From CAYSUS01 sp964434165 (lineage in GTDB: Bacteria > Planctomycetota > Planctomycetia > Pirellulales > Thermoguttaceae), in the NCBI GenBank assembly GCA_964434165.1, contig CAYSUS010000020.1, positions 19,658 through 83,657 of the forward strand: a DNA stretch of 64,000 nt, read 5' to 3'. The notes beneath the pieces were generated by a model. The model was not told where the DNA came from. It searched no databases and saw only the letters and a list, made by a program, of their open reading frames with translations. The first letter of the stretch is position 1; each line of letters opens with the position of its first letter. The position numbers and the translations under genes were made by a program. Positions 53,358 to 62,474 of the stretch are shown one piece after another.

Positions 53358-53836
53358 TGGACCGTTTCGTCTTTGACGCGCAGAGCGAGTCCGACACGGC
53401 GGCCCTCGGCCGCGCCCTGGAAGCCGTGCTGCCCGACGGCGCGGTGGTGGCCCTCCTGGGGACCCTGGGGGCGGGCAAGACCCGGCTGGTGCAGGCCGTG
53501 GCCGAGGCGGCCGGCGTGCCGCGCGAGCAGGTCGTCAGCCCCACGTTCGTGCTCATCCAGGAGTACCGGGGCGACCGCCCCGTGTACCACATCGACGCCT
53601 ACCGGCTGCGCGACGAGGACGAGTTCCTCCAGCTCGGCCCCGAGGAGTACTTCGAAGGGCCAGGCGTCACGCTCATCGAATGGGCCGACCGGGTCGCGTC
53701 ATGCCTGCCGCGTGAGCGCCTGGAGGTGACCATCGAGGTGACCGGGACCGACGCGCGGCGCATGACCGTATCGGCGCTGGCGTCTTGCTACCAGACCGTG
53801 GTGCGCGCGCTGGCCGAGAAAATGCGGCGCGGCTGA
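53357..53836 (+). CDS. tsaE: tRNA threonylcarbamoyladenosine biosynthesis ATPase TsaE
   Basis: A 159-residue protein of the usual TsaE length. Walker A is GTLGAGKT (35-42). The other family signatures are SPTFVLIQEY (switch region), VYHIDAYRL, and EWADRVASCLP with the conserved E-W. It drives the TsaB-TsaD complex that makes t6A37 in ANN-reading tRNAs. Its ATG overlaps the thiL stop. It converges on the PEP-CTERM gene with 43 bases between them. Confidence 0.95.
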   Translation: MDRFVFDAQSESDTAALGRALEAVLPDGAVVALLGTLGAGKTRLVQAVAEAAGVPREQVVSPTFVLIQEYRGDRPVYHIDAYRLRDEDEFLQLGPEEYFEGPGVTLIEWADRVASCLPRERLEVTIEVTGTDARRMTVSALASCYQTVVRALAEKMRRG

Positions 53837-53879
53837 AGCGGAGCGCGCACCGCAGGAGTCGTCTGCTCGGGGCGGGGAT

Positions 53880-55415
53880 TCAGCCCGAAGCGACGCGGCG
53901 CCGTCGAATTCGCAGCCCCGCCGCCCCGCCCAGCGCCAGGCATGCGGCCCAGACCAACAGCGAGTGCGGTTCGGGGATCACGTCCGCCTCGTTCTGTGGC
54001 ATGGGCTGCTCGAAGTAGATGGGCAATTCACCGAAGTCGATCTGGAAGGTGTAGTCCTCGCCGGGCGACAGCTCCCAGCCCTCGCCAGCGGTCAGCCACG
54101 CGTCGAATGCCCAAAGCTCTTCCGTCGTGAGATACCCGGTCGAGTAGCCGAACGCGGCGCCACCCAACGTGAAGGGCAAGTCGCCGGTGTTGAGCAGGTG
54201 GAAGATGTGGAACATCGGGTCATCCGTGGGGTCGAGCTGGTGGAGCAAACGCAATTCCACCCACGGTCCCGGCCCGGGCGGAATCGGGTCCGGTTTCCAC
54301 TGGAGGAAGTACCTGCCGATCACGTACCCAAGATACGTCGGGTCGGAATACATGTCCTCGATGACCCACGCGTGGGGCGGGACGACCGGCTTGGGCAGCG
54401 GCCCGATCAGCCAATTCACGTCGCTGATGCCGAAGGCGCTCGGGGAATCCATCGTCACGCCCGCCGTGATGATCAAGTCGTTGCACGTCGGCATGTTGGA
54501 GGTGAAATCCCATCGCACCCCCACGTCGCCCGCGCCCAGGTCCTCGAAGTACGTCACGTTGCCCTTGCCGGCCCAATCGATGTCGGTGCCATAGCCGCGG
54601 ATCGGCACGTCCAGCCCGAGGTGGTAGGTGATGCCGTCCGCGTCGACTCCAAGTCCCTGGTGGACTTTTATGGAGGTCACAGCCTGCTCGTCGCCCCCGC
54701 CGGTCAAGGTGGTGACGTGCTTGATGAAGGTTTGGTTGCCGGCGTTGGAGTAATTCGTCAGGTAGTTGCCGGTCCCTGCGGCGCCATTCTGCCACGTCAC
54801 GTTGTAGGACTGGAGGTTGCCGCCAGCGTCGCGATCGGAATCGGCCAGGGTGATCTGAGCGGGGTTGACGGTGAGCGGATTGGTGGAATCCGGGCCGCTG
54901 TCACCCCAGGCGGTGATGGCATGTCCGCCGAAGTTGCCGCTCGCGTTGGCAAACGACACGCTTATTCCCGCCAAACCACAGTCCCGCAACTGGTTGCCGA
55001 CGAACCGCATGCCGTTGGCGTTGCTCCAGGGCACCAGATCCTTGTTGCCGAACACGGTCACCGTGTCATAGGGGTTCCCTGGGGCGTCGTTCTGATTGGC
55101 CAGCCACCAGCTTAGTGACGTATCGATCCACCCGCTCGTTGTCGTGCCGTAATTATTGACGAGCTGGCCGTAGATGGCGTCGGCCCGCTGCTGCGGCCCG
55201 CCCGTGGAGAGCGACGTGCCGTAGCCCGCCCCGGCCAGCATGTTCGCCGTGGTGGCCAGCCAGCAGGTGTCGATGTTCCTAGTGGTTCCGTGGTGCGTGA
55301 GCTTGTCCACGTCCGGCGGCGGGTCGAGCTTTAGCCACTGGGCAAAGCCGGGCCCACAGGCGCCCACCACGACCAGAAAGACTCCGCACATAAGCAGCGG
55401 CCTGGAGACAGCCAT
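53880..55415 (-). CDS. PEP-CTERM protein with an IdeS/Mac-like cysteine peptidase domain
   Basis: A 511-residue exported protein. The signal peptide is about 1-26 (PGFA cleavage). The C-terminus is a full PEP-CTERM sorting signal: VIPEPHS (479-485), a hydrophobic helix and GLRIRRRR. The mature N-terminal region looks like a papain-fold peptidase of the IdeS/Mac type: Cys51 in DTCWLATTANMLAG, His165 in GGHAITAWG and Asp192/Asp194 in LADSDRDAGG, the same order and context as the Cys-His-Asp residues of IdeS. The middle is beta-rich (about 200-330), and a second domain of unknown type precedes the sorting signal. It is therefore predicted to be a surface peptidase anchored or processed by an exosortase. 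I chose the ATG at 55415, behind AGGGGTGA. Confidence 0.78.
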   Translation of the reverse strand: MAVSRPLLMCGVFLVVVGACGPGFAQWLKLDPPPDVDKLTHHGTTRNIDTCWLATTANMLAGAGYGTSLSTGGPQQRADAIYGQLVNNYGTTTSGWIDTSLSWWLANQNDAPGNPYDTVTVFGNKDLVPWSNANGMRFVGNQLRDCGLAGISVSFANASGNFGGHAITAWGDSGPDSTNPLTVNPAQITLADSDRDAGGNLQSYNVTWQNGAAGTGNYLTNYSNAGNQTFIKHVTTLTGGGDEQAVTSIKVHQGLGVDADGITYHLGLDVPIRGYGTDIDWAGKGNVTYFEDLGAGDVGVRWDFTSNMPTCNDLIITAGVTMDSPSAFGISDVNWLIGPLPKPVVPPHAWVIEDMYSDPTYLGYVIGRYFLQWKPDPIPPGPGPWVELRLLHQLDPTDDPMFHIFHLLNTGDLPFTLGGAAFGYSTGYLTTEELWAFDAWLTAGEGWELSPGEDYTFQIDFGELPIYFEQPMPQNEADVIPEPHSLLVWAACLALGGAAGLRIRRRRVASG

Positions 55416-56039
55416 GGCTTCACCCCTGGCGATCGAAACGACCTGGCTCACGGTTTCGGAGAAGACCGCTCGCCCCACGCCCCGGCCGCCGTGCCTCGGG
55501 GGAGGTGGCGAAGACTTGCGCGAAAGCGGCTCTTGGCGCGCCGTGTGGGATCGCTCCCCGGACCCAATGCGGCCTGGTGCTGCGTTGCGCCCTGCAAGAC
55601 ATCACCGGCCGAGTAAGGATGCAATCGGCGTTCCACGCCCTCACAATCCAGGGTGCGTAACCCCTTCTAGGGAAGAGGCTTTCCGAGCCTACGCCTCTAT
55701 GCACCTACGGAGGGGATTGATGGCACCACCACGCAACCCCGTGCCCGCAGCTTCCCTGGCCGGCCGGCATCGGACCAGCAAACTGCGCTTGCGGATTTGC
55801 GCCAACGTGTAAACCGTGGTTTACAGTGCGTCCCCGCGCATTGGGCAGTGCCGCGCGCACTGCCCCTCGCGGAACCTGTCCCGTCTGTGCGGGTTGAAAC
55901 GAAGGGGCGAGGTTCGCTGCCTCCCGCCCACCACGGGGCTCGATATACCGTCAAGGACGATTCGCGTACACTTGCATCAATGGGGCTGTCCCGGCCGGGC
56001 ACGTGCCTTCTGCTGTCCTCGCTGTATGGAGACGCAATT
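55416..56039. other. Divergent intergenic region with a palindromic operator candidate
   Basis: These 624 bases lie between the peptidase gene (minus) and the BON gene (plus). The only striking element is the palindrome at 55808-55825. A TTGTGA box with TGCATC 17 bp on (minus strand, about 55650-55620) is a poor promoter for the peptidase gene. I looked for a c-di-GMP riboswitch, which is common before PEP-CTERM genes, and did not find a match. Confidence 0.5.
55808..55825. promoter_or_regulatory. Palindromic operator candidate TGTAAACC-GT-GGTTTACA
   Basis: Two perfect 8-bp arms with a 2-bp centre. The sequence is close in style to operators of LacI/GalR-type repressors (TGTAAAC-type half sites). 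It lies 215 bases upstream of the BON gene and about 390 bases upstream of the peptidase gene. No regulator gene is adjacent. Confidence 0.55.
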
Positions 56040-56849
56040 ATGCGCATCGCTTGCATCGCCGGCCCCGCCGCGGCCCTGGCCCTCGTTGTCGCCAGTCCCG
56101 CCGCGGCCCAGTTCAGCATGTCCGGGTCGGGCCGCTCGACCATGTTCGGCAGCCGCACGATGGGCGGATCGGTCGCGCCCGGCAATCGCACCTTCAGCAG
56201 CTCGGGCTTCGGCACAAGCAGCTTCGGCTCCAGCAATCTGGGCGGATCGGCGTTCGGTGGGGACACGCTGGGCGGCACCGGCGGCCTGAGCCCCAACGAG
56301 CGCTTTCTCCGCAGCAACCGCCAGCCGGGACAGTTCGTCGGTGCCGATACCCAGGACATCCAGAGCATCCTGGGCGGTCTCGGGGGAGGCAACTTCGGGC
56401 GCATGGGGGGATTGCAGGCCCTCAGCAGAGGCCGGGCGAACCAACCCAATCAGAACCGCGGCAACCGCTCCGGCCGCCGCGGGGGCGAAGACGTGCGCGT
56501 CACCCTCACCCCAGGGTTTGAAGTCCCCGCGACCATTCCGCCCGCGATCAGTACCTCGCTGACCGATCTGATAATGAAGACTCCCCGTATTCAGAAGACC
56601 TCGCCCATTCGGGTCGAGTTATCGGGCGCGACCGCGATCCTCCGCGGGAGCGTTCAAACGCCTCACGATCGAGCGCTGGCGGAGCAATTGGCCCTCCTTG
56701 AGCCAGGGGTGCGATCGGTCCAGAACGAGCTCGAGGTCCGCCCGGGAGCCGGCCTCGAGCCGGGCGATACGCTGAATCCGGGTGAGCCTCCCGAGGCCCC
56801 GGAACTGGTCCCTGCGCCCAGCCCGACCCCCGCGCCGGGATCTCCTTGA
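56040..56849 (+). CDS. Secreted BON-domain protein
   Basis: A 269-residue exported protein with a signal peptide (1-23, ASPAAA). Residues about 24-100 are rich in Ser, Gly and Phe (MFGSRTMGGS, FGTSSFGSSNLGGS), a low-complexity stretch. One BON domain (about 175-240) follows, with the typical IRVELSGATAILRGSVQT, HDRALAEQLALLEPGVRSV and NELEV elements; BON domains bind membranes or hold outer-membrane proteins. The end is Pro-rich. Its last 302 bases overlap the 3' end of the opposite gene at 56548-57777. The ATG at 56040 opens directly onto the signal peptide. Confidence 0.82.
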   Translation: MRIACIAGPAAALALVVASPAAAQFSMSGSGRSTMFGSRTMGGSVAPGNRTFSSSGFGTSSFGSSNLGGSAFGGDTLGGTGGLSPNERFLRSNRQPGQFVGADTQDIQSILGGLGGGNFGRMGGLQALSRGRANQPNQNRGNRSGRRGGEDVRVTLTPGFEVPATIPPAISTSLTDLIMKTPRIQKTSPIRVELSGATAILRGSVQTPHDRALAEQLALLEPGVRSVQNELEVRPGAGLEPGDTLNPGEPPEAPELVPAPSPTPAPGSP

Positions 56850-57777
56850 GGTGATCCGCCGACCGGCCGTACGCGCGGCTCGGCGAATCGCGTTCCTCGG
56901 CAGACCGCCAGCGGCTCGATTCCTCGGCGGCACGGGCGGGCACGCCGCCACTGGCACGCGGTTCTCTGGCGACCCGGCCGAGCGCCGAGGGCGAAATGGC
57001 TTGCCCCTCTCTGGGCCCACCGGCGATCGGGCTGCGACCGAACTGCGACGGCACGTCGATCGTCGCCGTGTTCAGCCGCGATCGCTCGTCGCGGGTCTCC
57101 GCGTCGCGGTGGTCGTGGTTGACCGGTGAGGCGCCGCGCGCACGGCGAGCTTCCCCGGCGGGACCACGCTCTTCGTAGTAACTGACCCGGCGGACCTCGT
57201 CCCGCCGCGCGCCGCGCTCGAGGCGGGAGGCGTACGCGGGGTCCTCCCGCGGCCGCGGAGCCGGGCCCGGGAGAACCTGGCGGGCCTGCTCGCCGACCAC
57301 CACGTCCCCCTGCTTCGGGATGAACCGCACGATAAGGCTGATCTCCTTGCGCGGCCCGCCCGCTTCGTCCCACGGCACCCACACGCTGTAGGAGTGTCCG
57401 ATCTTCGACTTGCTGTAGTGGTCTTGGAGCCGGTCGCGGGTAATCACGTACTTGCGATCGGGCTTCACCTCTTCCGGCCCGCGGCCCTGCTCGTCGAACG
57501 CATAGACGACCAGCGTCCCATCGACCTTCAGCGGCCACGGCTCTTCGTGGGCGTAGAACATGATCCGCCCGCCGAAGCCGCGCGTGGTCGGCTTGCCCGC
57601 CTGGTGAAGTACCGTGTCGGTCCAGACGGCCACGACCTTGGTCGGGGCCGTGGGATCGTCCACGTCGCCCATCGGCCAGGGGATGTCCTTCTTGAGGTTG
57701 AAGTGCGAGCACCCCGTCGGGACGACGGTGCAGACAAGCACGATCAGGTGCAATCCAAGCGTTTCAATCCGTCGCAT
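56548..57777 (-). CDS. Lipoprotein downstream of the secretin
   Basis: A 409-residue frame with a lipoprotein signal (lipobox VPTGC, Cys23). Residues about 30-175 form an ordered domain: VVAVWTDTVLHQAGKPTTRG, FGGRIMFYAHEEPWPLKVDG, TLVVYAFDEQGR and HSYSVWVPWDEAGG, a beta-rich block that I have seen only as a conserved planctomycete protein. The C-terminal 220 residues are Arg, Pro, Ser and Gly and look unfolded; about the last 100 are read from DNA that on the other strand codes for the BON domain. It follows the secretin gene by 58 bases and is probably co-transcribed, so it may be a pilotin-like or accessory lipoprotein of that secretin; that role is inferred only from position. Confidence 0.7.
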   Translation of the reverse strand: MRRIETLGLHLIVLVCTVVPTGCSHFNLKKDIPWPMGDVDDPTAPTKVVAVWTDTVLHQAGKPTTRGFGGRIMFYAHEEPWPLKVDGTLVVYAFDEQGRGPEEVKPDRKYVITRDRLQDHYSKSKIGHSYSVWVPWDEAGGPRKEISLIVRFIPKQGDVVVGEQARQVLPGPAPRPREDPAYASRLERGARRDEVRRVSYYEERGPAGEARRARGASPVNHDHRDAETRDERSRLNTATIDVPSQFGRSPIAGGPREGQAISPSALGRVAREPRASGGVPARAAEESSRWRSAEERDSPSRAYGRSADHLKEIPARGSGWAQGPVPGPREAHPDSAYRPARGRLPGGPRARSGPIAPLAQGGPIAPPALDREAFERSRGGSRSRPITRPEWARSSEYGESSLSDRSARY

Positions 57778-57835
57778 GGCGTCGTTCCTGTTTCTCGATC
57801 GAGCCGGATCCCCGGCGCGTCGTGGGGGCGTTGCA

Positions 57836-60800
57836 TCACCGAGTGGCCGGCCACGTGTCGCGGCGCGGAACCTCGACCTGCCGCCGAGGGACGTCGCGAA
57901 GCGGGTTGGACTCCATCGGCTCGGGCATTGCCATGGCCGCCGCGTCGCCGGGCGGCGCCGGCATGGGGCTCAAGGGCGTCCCGTGTTGGTCGTAGACCGC
58001 CGGGGCCGCGCGGTCGGCGATGATCACCGCGTCGGGCGGCAGGAAATCCTGCTGTTGCAGGTAGTCGGCCCGCACGGCCGACCCGGTCGGCTCCCCTCGC
58101 CCGGCGAGCCGATTGCGAAGGCCTTCGAAGGGACGGAACTTCCGCTTCCTGGGCTTCGGCAGGAACGCCTCGGCCGGGACCAGGGGCTCCGCCACCTCCG
58201 GCGCCGGCGTGGGAAACCCCTGCGGCGCGGATTCCATCCACGGTTCCATCTCGTACTCCGCCGGGGCGCCTTGCATCGGGCACGCGGCGCCGCGCCGCTC
58301 CAGGCAGCTCGGCGTGTCGCATTCGGAGCGGAGCGGTCGCATGTCGTCGTACGGCTCGATCCGGTCCTTGGGGAAGTGGAACGATCGCTCGCGCAGCTCC
58401 CGCACCCGGGCGACGCACTTCGGAAGGCCGTCGGCCGTGGGGTTCTCGTCGGGGTACACGACCACCGTCTCGCCATCGCCCCAGTCGTCGCAACGCGACC
58501 GCAGCCCGGCCTCGCCGTGGACCTTGATCACGTCGCCCAGGCACCAGCTCATGCGCGCGGCCTCGGTCTGGCGCACCCGGGCGGCGTCGAGCTCGTCGGA
58601 GACGATGTGCGGGGTCATGATGATCAGCAGCTCGAACCGCTCGGTCTGGACGTTGTCGTAACGGAACAGGTTGCCCAGAACGGGGATCGCCGCGAGCACC
58701 GGCACGCGGCGGTGGACCTTGGACTTCGACGTGTTGATCAGCCCGCCCAGCACGATCGTCTGCCCGTCCACGGCGCTGACCGTGGTCTGCGCCCGGATGG
58801 TGTTGATCCGCGGCGAGCGGATCACGTCGCCCGTGGCGGAGATGGAGATGGGGATGCCCTCCGCCTCGGGGCCGACCTCGGAATTCACCGCGTCGATCTC
58901 CATCACGACCAGGCCGTCGGGGCTGATCCGGGGCGTGACGCCGAGAATCAGGCCGACGTTGGCATACTCGATGTTGTTCACCTGGCCAGTCTCGTTGATC
59001 TGCGTGCCGCGGATGGTGGGCACCTCCTGGCCGACCTGCACGAAGGCCGGCTGGTTGTCCAGGGTCATGACCTGGGGCCGGGCGAGGACGTCCAGGCGGC
59101 GGCACTCCTTCAGCGCCCGGATGAGGATGCTCACGCTCTCGCTCGAGGCGGAGAGCACCAGCCCGCCGTAGCCCAGCTCCCCGTTGACGCGCCCCAGGCC
59201 GAAGTTGGTCAGCCCCTGCGACCCGACCACGTCGGCATTCTGCGTGGAGTTGGCCGCGCCGCTGTTGCCCAGCGGCTGGTTGTTCCAGTTGAAACCGGGG
59301 GTGATCGTGGCCGACTGGATAACCTCGTTCGTGGCGATCGTCCCGGCCGCCCCGCTTACCGTCTGCGTGGTCGTCGCGATGTCACCGAGGATGCTGCGGT
59401 CGAAGAGGATCGAGTCCTGAAGCCCCAGTTCCACGCCGAACTCGTCGAGGTCGTTCAGTTGGACCTCGGCGATGAGAACCTGGATCATCACCATCGGCGG
59501 CCGCTTGTCGATGTCCTCGATGAGCTCGACGATCTCCTCGTAGAACCGCGGCGTGGCGCTGACGATGAGGCTGTTGGACACGACCTCGGGCACGACCACC
59601 ACCTCGCGCTCGATCTGCTCGAAGGCGCTCAGAAGGCCCGGCGCGGTCTGCTGCACCTGGCGCTCGCGCTGGAGGAACTGGTCGATGGCGTTGGCCACGT
59701 CCAGGGCCGGCGCATTGCGAAGCCGATAGACGAGGCTCTTGCGGTTCCGCGCGTCGCTCTCCTCCAGACGCAGCAGGATCGCCTCGACCACGTTCAGAAA
59801 ACCCGGCGTGCCGGAGGCAATGATGCTGTTGGTGCGCGGGTCCACGGCGAACCGCAACGGCACCAGCGAGCTCTCGCCCTCGGCCGTGACGGCCTGGAGC
59901 GGGATCTCCGCGCCCGCCCCCGCCCCCCCCTGCGTGGAGAACAGCGTCTCGAGCATCTCGACCAGGCTCGGCGCGTCGCCGTTGACGATCGTGAAGACCT
60001 TGATCTGGGCCTCGGCCGCCGGCATCTGGTCGAGCTGTCGGATGAGCGCCTCGATCAGCGGCATGCTCTCGGCCGGCGCGGCCACCACCAGGGCATTCGA
60101 TCGGGTGTCGGGCGTGATCCGCACGTCGGTGAGGATCCCCGATTTGAGCAGACGCTGCCCCTGCGTATCGACCGTGGCGAAGCTGAGCATCGTGGCCTTG
60201 CCCTCGCCGCCTCCCGTGCGGCGCGCCGGCGCCGCGGCCCCCTGCCCCGGCCCGCCCGCCGGCCGGGCGCCGGCCGCGTCGCCCACGATGGCCTCTTGCA
60301 GAATCGGCCCCAGGTCCTCGGCCAGCGAGTTCTCCAGTTTGAACACGCGGATCTCGGCCTCGGCCTCACTGACCCCCGTGTCCAGGCGCTCGATGAGCTC
60401 GGCCACCTCAATCATGTCGCGGGGCCGGGCCATCACGATCAGGGAGTTGGAACGGAAGTCGGCAACCACCACGACGCGCACGCCCAGCCCGGCCCGCTCC
60501 GCGTAGAACTCCTGCACCTGCGCCTGCACCGTCTCGGCCGCCGCGTGCTTCAGGCGAAACACACGGAACTGGGTCTCGGGGGCGACGGGCCGATCGAGCT
60601 TGCGCACCAGGTCCACCACCGCGTCCACGTTCGCCTGCGGCCCGATCAGCAGCAGCGCGTTCGGCTTGACCAGGGCGGTGATGCTGGCCACGCCCAGCCG
60701 GGGCTCGAACAGGTCGGCGTAGATCTGCTGGACGATCTCGGCCACCGCCTCGCAATCGACGTGCTTGAGGGGATAGACTTCGATGACCGGCTCGGTCACC

Positions 60801-62185
60801 GCGGAGAGCCGCTCGATCTGCTCGATCACGGCCATGACCTGCTCCACGTCGCGGCGGTGGCCGCGGATGACCAGCACGTCCAGCCCGTCCAGCAGCTCCA
60901 CCTGCACCGGCCCGATCAACCCCGAGTCGCCGCGCGGGGCCCGCGGTCCCTCGGCCGCGGGCTGCTCGCCGGGCCCCGGGCCCTCTTCTTCCGGCCCCAG
61001 CTCCGGCGGCAGGTCCGGCCGGTCCTGCATGTCGCCCGGGGCCGGCTGCAACGGATCGCGCGGCTCCGGCCCGGCGTCCGGGTCGGGCTCCTCGCCCGGC
61101 GGCAATTGCATCGCGACCGCCGCATCGCGCCCCAACGTGGAGCTGGGGCCTTGCTGGCTGGCTTGAATGGCGCGGACCGCGCGCCGCAGGTGCGCGGGGG
61201 CGGCATGACTGAGGGGGACGATCTGCGTGGAGCGGTTGCCGCGGTCCGGCGGGCTGTCCATCGCCCGGATCAGCCGCAGACACGCCTCCACCGCGGCGGC
61301 CGGCCCCTCGACCGCAACGCGATGGGCCCGGTGGTCGAACGAAACCAACAGGCGCTCGCTGCCCTTGGCCGTCAGCTCGTACGCGCTGCCCGCTCGAGCA
61401 CGGGTCGGCGTCATCCGGGCTCCCAGCATGCGCGCGAGGTCCGACTCCAATGCCCGGGCCTCGGTGTGCCAGAGCTGGATGACCTGGCCGCGCTCGCCGT
61501 CCGAGGCGCCCGCGCCGCTGAAGCTGGAATTGGGCGTCCACCTCGGCGAAGGAGCAGGGCTCTGGCCGGCGTCGCCGCGCGGCTTGCGTGGCAGGATGGT
61601 CCGCGAGAAGCCGGGCTTGGGCACTTGCGCGCGGGCCGAATCCGGCGTCCCGGCGGCGGTTGGATGATTCGGAGACGCGGGCGGGCCGATCTCCGCGGCA
61701 ATGCGCGATTGAAGACCCGGCGGGGCCAGCACCAGGACCTGCGAGGACCGGGGATCGGCCACGATCCGCGCGTCCGAGCCGGCGGGTATCTGGCCGCGCA
61801 GCCACTGGGCGGTCGACTCGGCCTTTCCGTCGGGGCAGCGATAGGCGGCCATCACCGGCTTGGCCTGCGTGGAAATACCCCCGGGCCGCGAAGCCCCGGG
61901 ACGGTCGAGCGACTCAATCGCATGGGCAGCGATCTGCTGTGCCTCGCGCGGCCCGCTCACCAGGACGCGGTTCTGCCTGGGATCGGCGACCACCTCGCTC
62001 CCGCCTGGCAGTAGCGCCGAAAGGGAACCGACGACTTCGCCCGCCTTGGCGTGGTGAAGTGGGTAGGCCTGGAAATCCGCGCCTTGGGCGGGTTGCCACG
62101 AAAGCATGGCCCCGGCCAGGAGTGCGATCATCAACGTGCGGCCCCGGCGCGGCCGAATTCCTCTAACCTTTGTTTTGGTCGCCAT
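57836..62185 (-). CDS. Giant secretin (GspD/PilQ superfamily) with about nine N-modules
   Basis: A 1449-residue outer-membrane secretin, about twice the length of typical GspD. A signal peptide (1-36) leads into repeated periplasmic N-type modules, each with an (L/V)xHxxAxxV helix and a closing NxLxVxxxP strand: about 38-96, 110-166, 235-311, 320-345 joined to 425-460 across a Pro/Glu linker, 467-532, 540-602, 611-720, 726-808 and 815-893. The secretin domain is at about 895-1200: IQVLIAEVQLNDLDEFGVEL, VQVGQEVPTIRG, VGLILGVTPRIS, DGQTIVLGGLI and VPVLAAIPVLGNLF with LLIIMTPHIV. An unusual 250-residue C-terminal extension with several Cys follows. It should form a gated outer-membrane channel for a type II or pilus-like system. 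The lipoprotein gene follows in the same operon. Confidence 0.9.
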   Translation of the reverse strand: MATKTKVRGIRPRRGRTLMIALLAGAMLSWQPAQGADFQAYPLHHAKAGEVVGSLSALLPGGSEVVADPRQNRVLVSGPREAQQIAAHAIESLDRPGASRPGGISTQAKPVMAAYRCPDGKAESTAQWLRGQIPAGSDARIVADPRSSQVLVLAPPGLQSRIAAEIGPPASPNHPTAAGTPDSARAQVPKPGFSRTILPRKPRGDAGQSPAPSPRWTPNSSFSGAGASDGERGQVIQLWHTEARALESDLARMLGARMTPTRARAGSAYELTAKGSERLLVSFDHRAHRVAVEGPAAAVEACLRLIRAMDSPPDRGNRSTQIVPLSHAAPAHLRRAVRAIQASQQGPSSTLGRDAAVAMQLPPGEEPDPDAGPEPRDPLQPAPGDMQDRPDLPPELGPEEEGPGPGEQPAAEGPRAPRGDSGLIGPVQVELLDGLDVLVIRGHRRDVEQVMAVIEQIERLSAVTEPVIEVYPLKHVDCEAVAEIVQQIYADLFEPRLGVASITALVKPNALLLIGPQANVDAVVDLVRKLDRPVAPETQFRVFRLKHAAAETVQAQVQEFYAERAGLGVRVVVVADFRSNSLIVMARPRDMIEVAELIERLDTGVSEAEAEIRVFKLENSLAEDLGPILQEAIVGDAAGARPAGGPGQGAAAPARRTGGGEGKATMLSFATVDTQGQRLLKSGILTDVRITPDTRSNALVVAAPAESMPLIEALIRQLDQMPAAEAQIKVFTIVNGDAPSLVEMLETLFSTQGGAGAGAEIPLQAVTAEGESSLVPLRFAVDPRTNSIIASGTPGFLNVVEAILLRLEESDARNRKSLVYRLRNAPALDVANAIDQFLQRERQVQQTAPGLLSAFEQIEREVVVVPEVVSNSLIVSATPRFYEEIVELIEDIDKRPPMVMIQVLIAEVQLNDLDEFGVELGLQDSILFDRSILGDIATTTQTVSGAAGTIATNEVIQSATITPGFNWNNQPLGNSGAANSTQNADVVGSQGLTNFGLGRVNGELGYGGLVLSASSESVSILIRALKECRRLDVLARPQVMTLDNQPAFVQVGQEVPTIRGTQINETGQVNNIEYANVGLILGVTPRISPDGLVVMEIDAVNSEVGPEAEGIPISISATGDVIRSPRINTIRAQTTVSAVDGQTIVLGGLINTSKSKVHRRVPVLAAIPVLGNLFRYDNVQTERFELLIIMTPHIVSDELDAARVRQTEAARMSWCLGDVIKVHGEAGLRSRCDDWGDGETVVVYPDENPTADGLPKCVARVRELRERSFHFPKDRIEPYDDMRPLRSECDTPSCLERRGAACPMQGAPAEYEMEPWMESAPQGFPTPAPEVAEPLVPAEAFLPKPRKRKFRPFEGLRNRLAGRGEPTGSAVRADYLQQQDFLPPDAVIIADRAAPAVYDQHGTPLSPMPAPPGDAAAMAMPEPMESNPLRDVPRRQVEVPRRDTWPATR

Positions 62186-62474
62186 TTGCGCTTGGTCTCA
62201 TGTTCTCGATGGGGTGAGATAGATAGACTGGGCAAGGACACAGCGCAGCACGGGCGGAAAAGTCTATGCGACAGGAATAATCGGAATAGTCTTCCCATTT
62301 CTCCAGAAATTTCTCGCTCACCTGCTTGCGGGAGAGGGCCGGGGCGAGGGCGGAGAAAAGAAGGCGCGCGGCAGAGGAGGCAGTAGGAAAGGGCAGGTGC
62401 GAGCGAAGGGTGAGGAATGGGGAATGTGGAAGTTAAAAAAATGGGGGGGGTGAGGAGTGAGGAGGATGAGGAGT

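Noticed and set aside
55416..55800. Possible c-di-GMP riboswitch in the leader of the PEP-CTERM gene
   Set aside because: Some GGAAAGCC-like pieces are present, but the conserved core and paired elements of the GEMM motif could not be found.
57614..62014. A very long open frame on the plus strand, antisense to the secretin
   Set aside because: It mirrors the secretin codon by codon, is rich in Arg, His, Leu and Asp as GC-rich antisense frames are, and has no domain or start signal.
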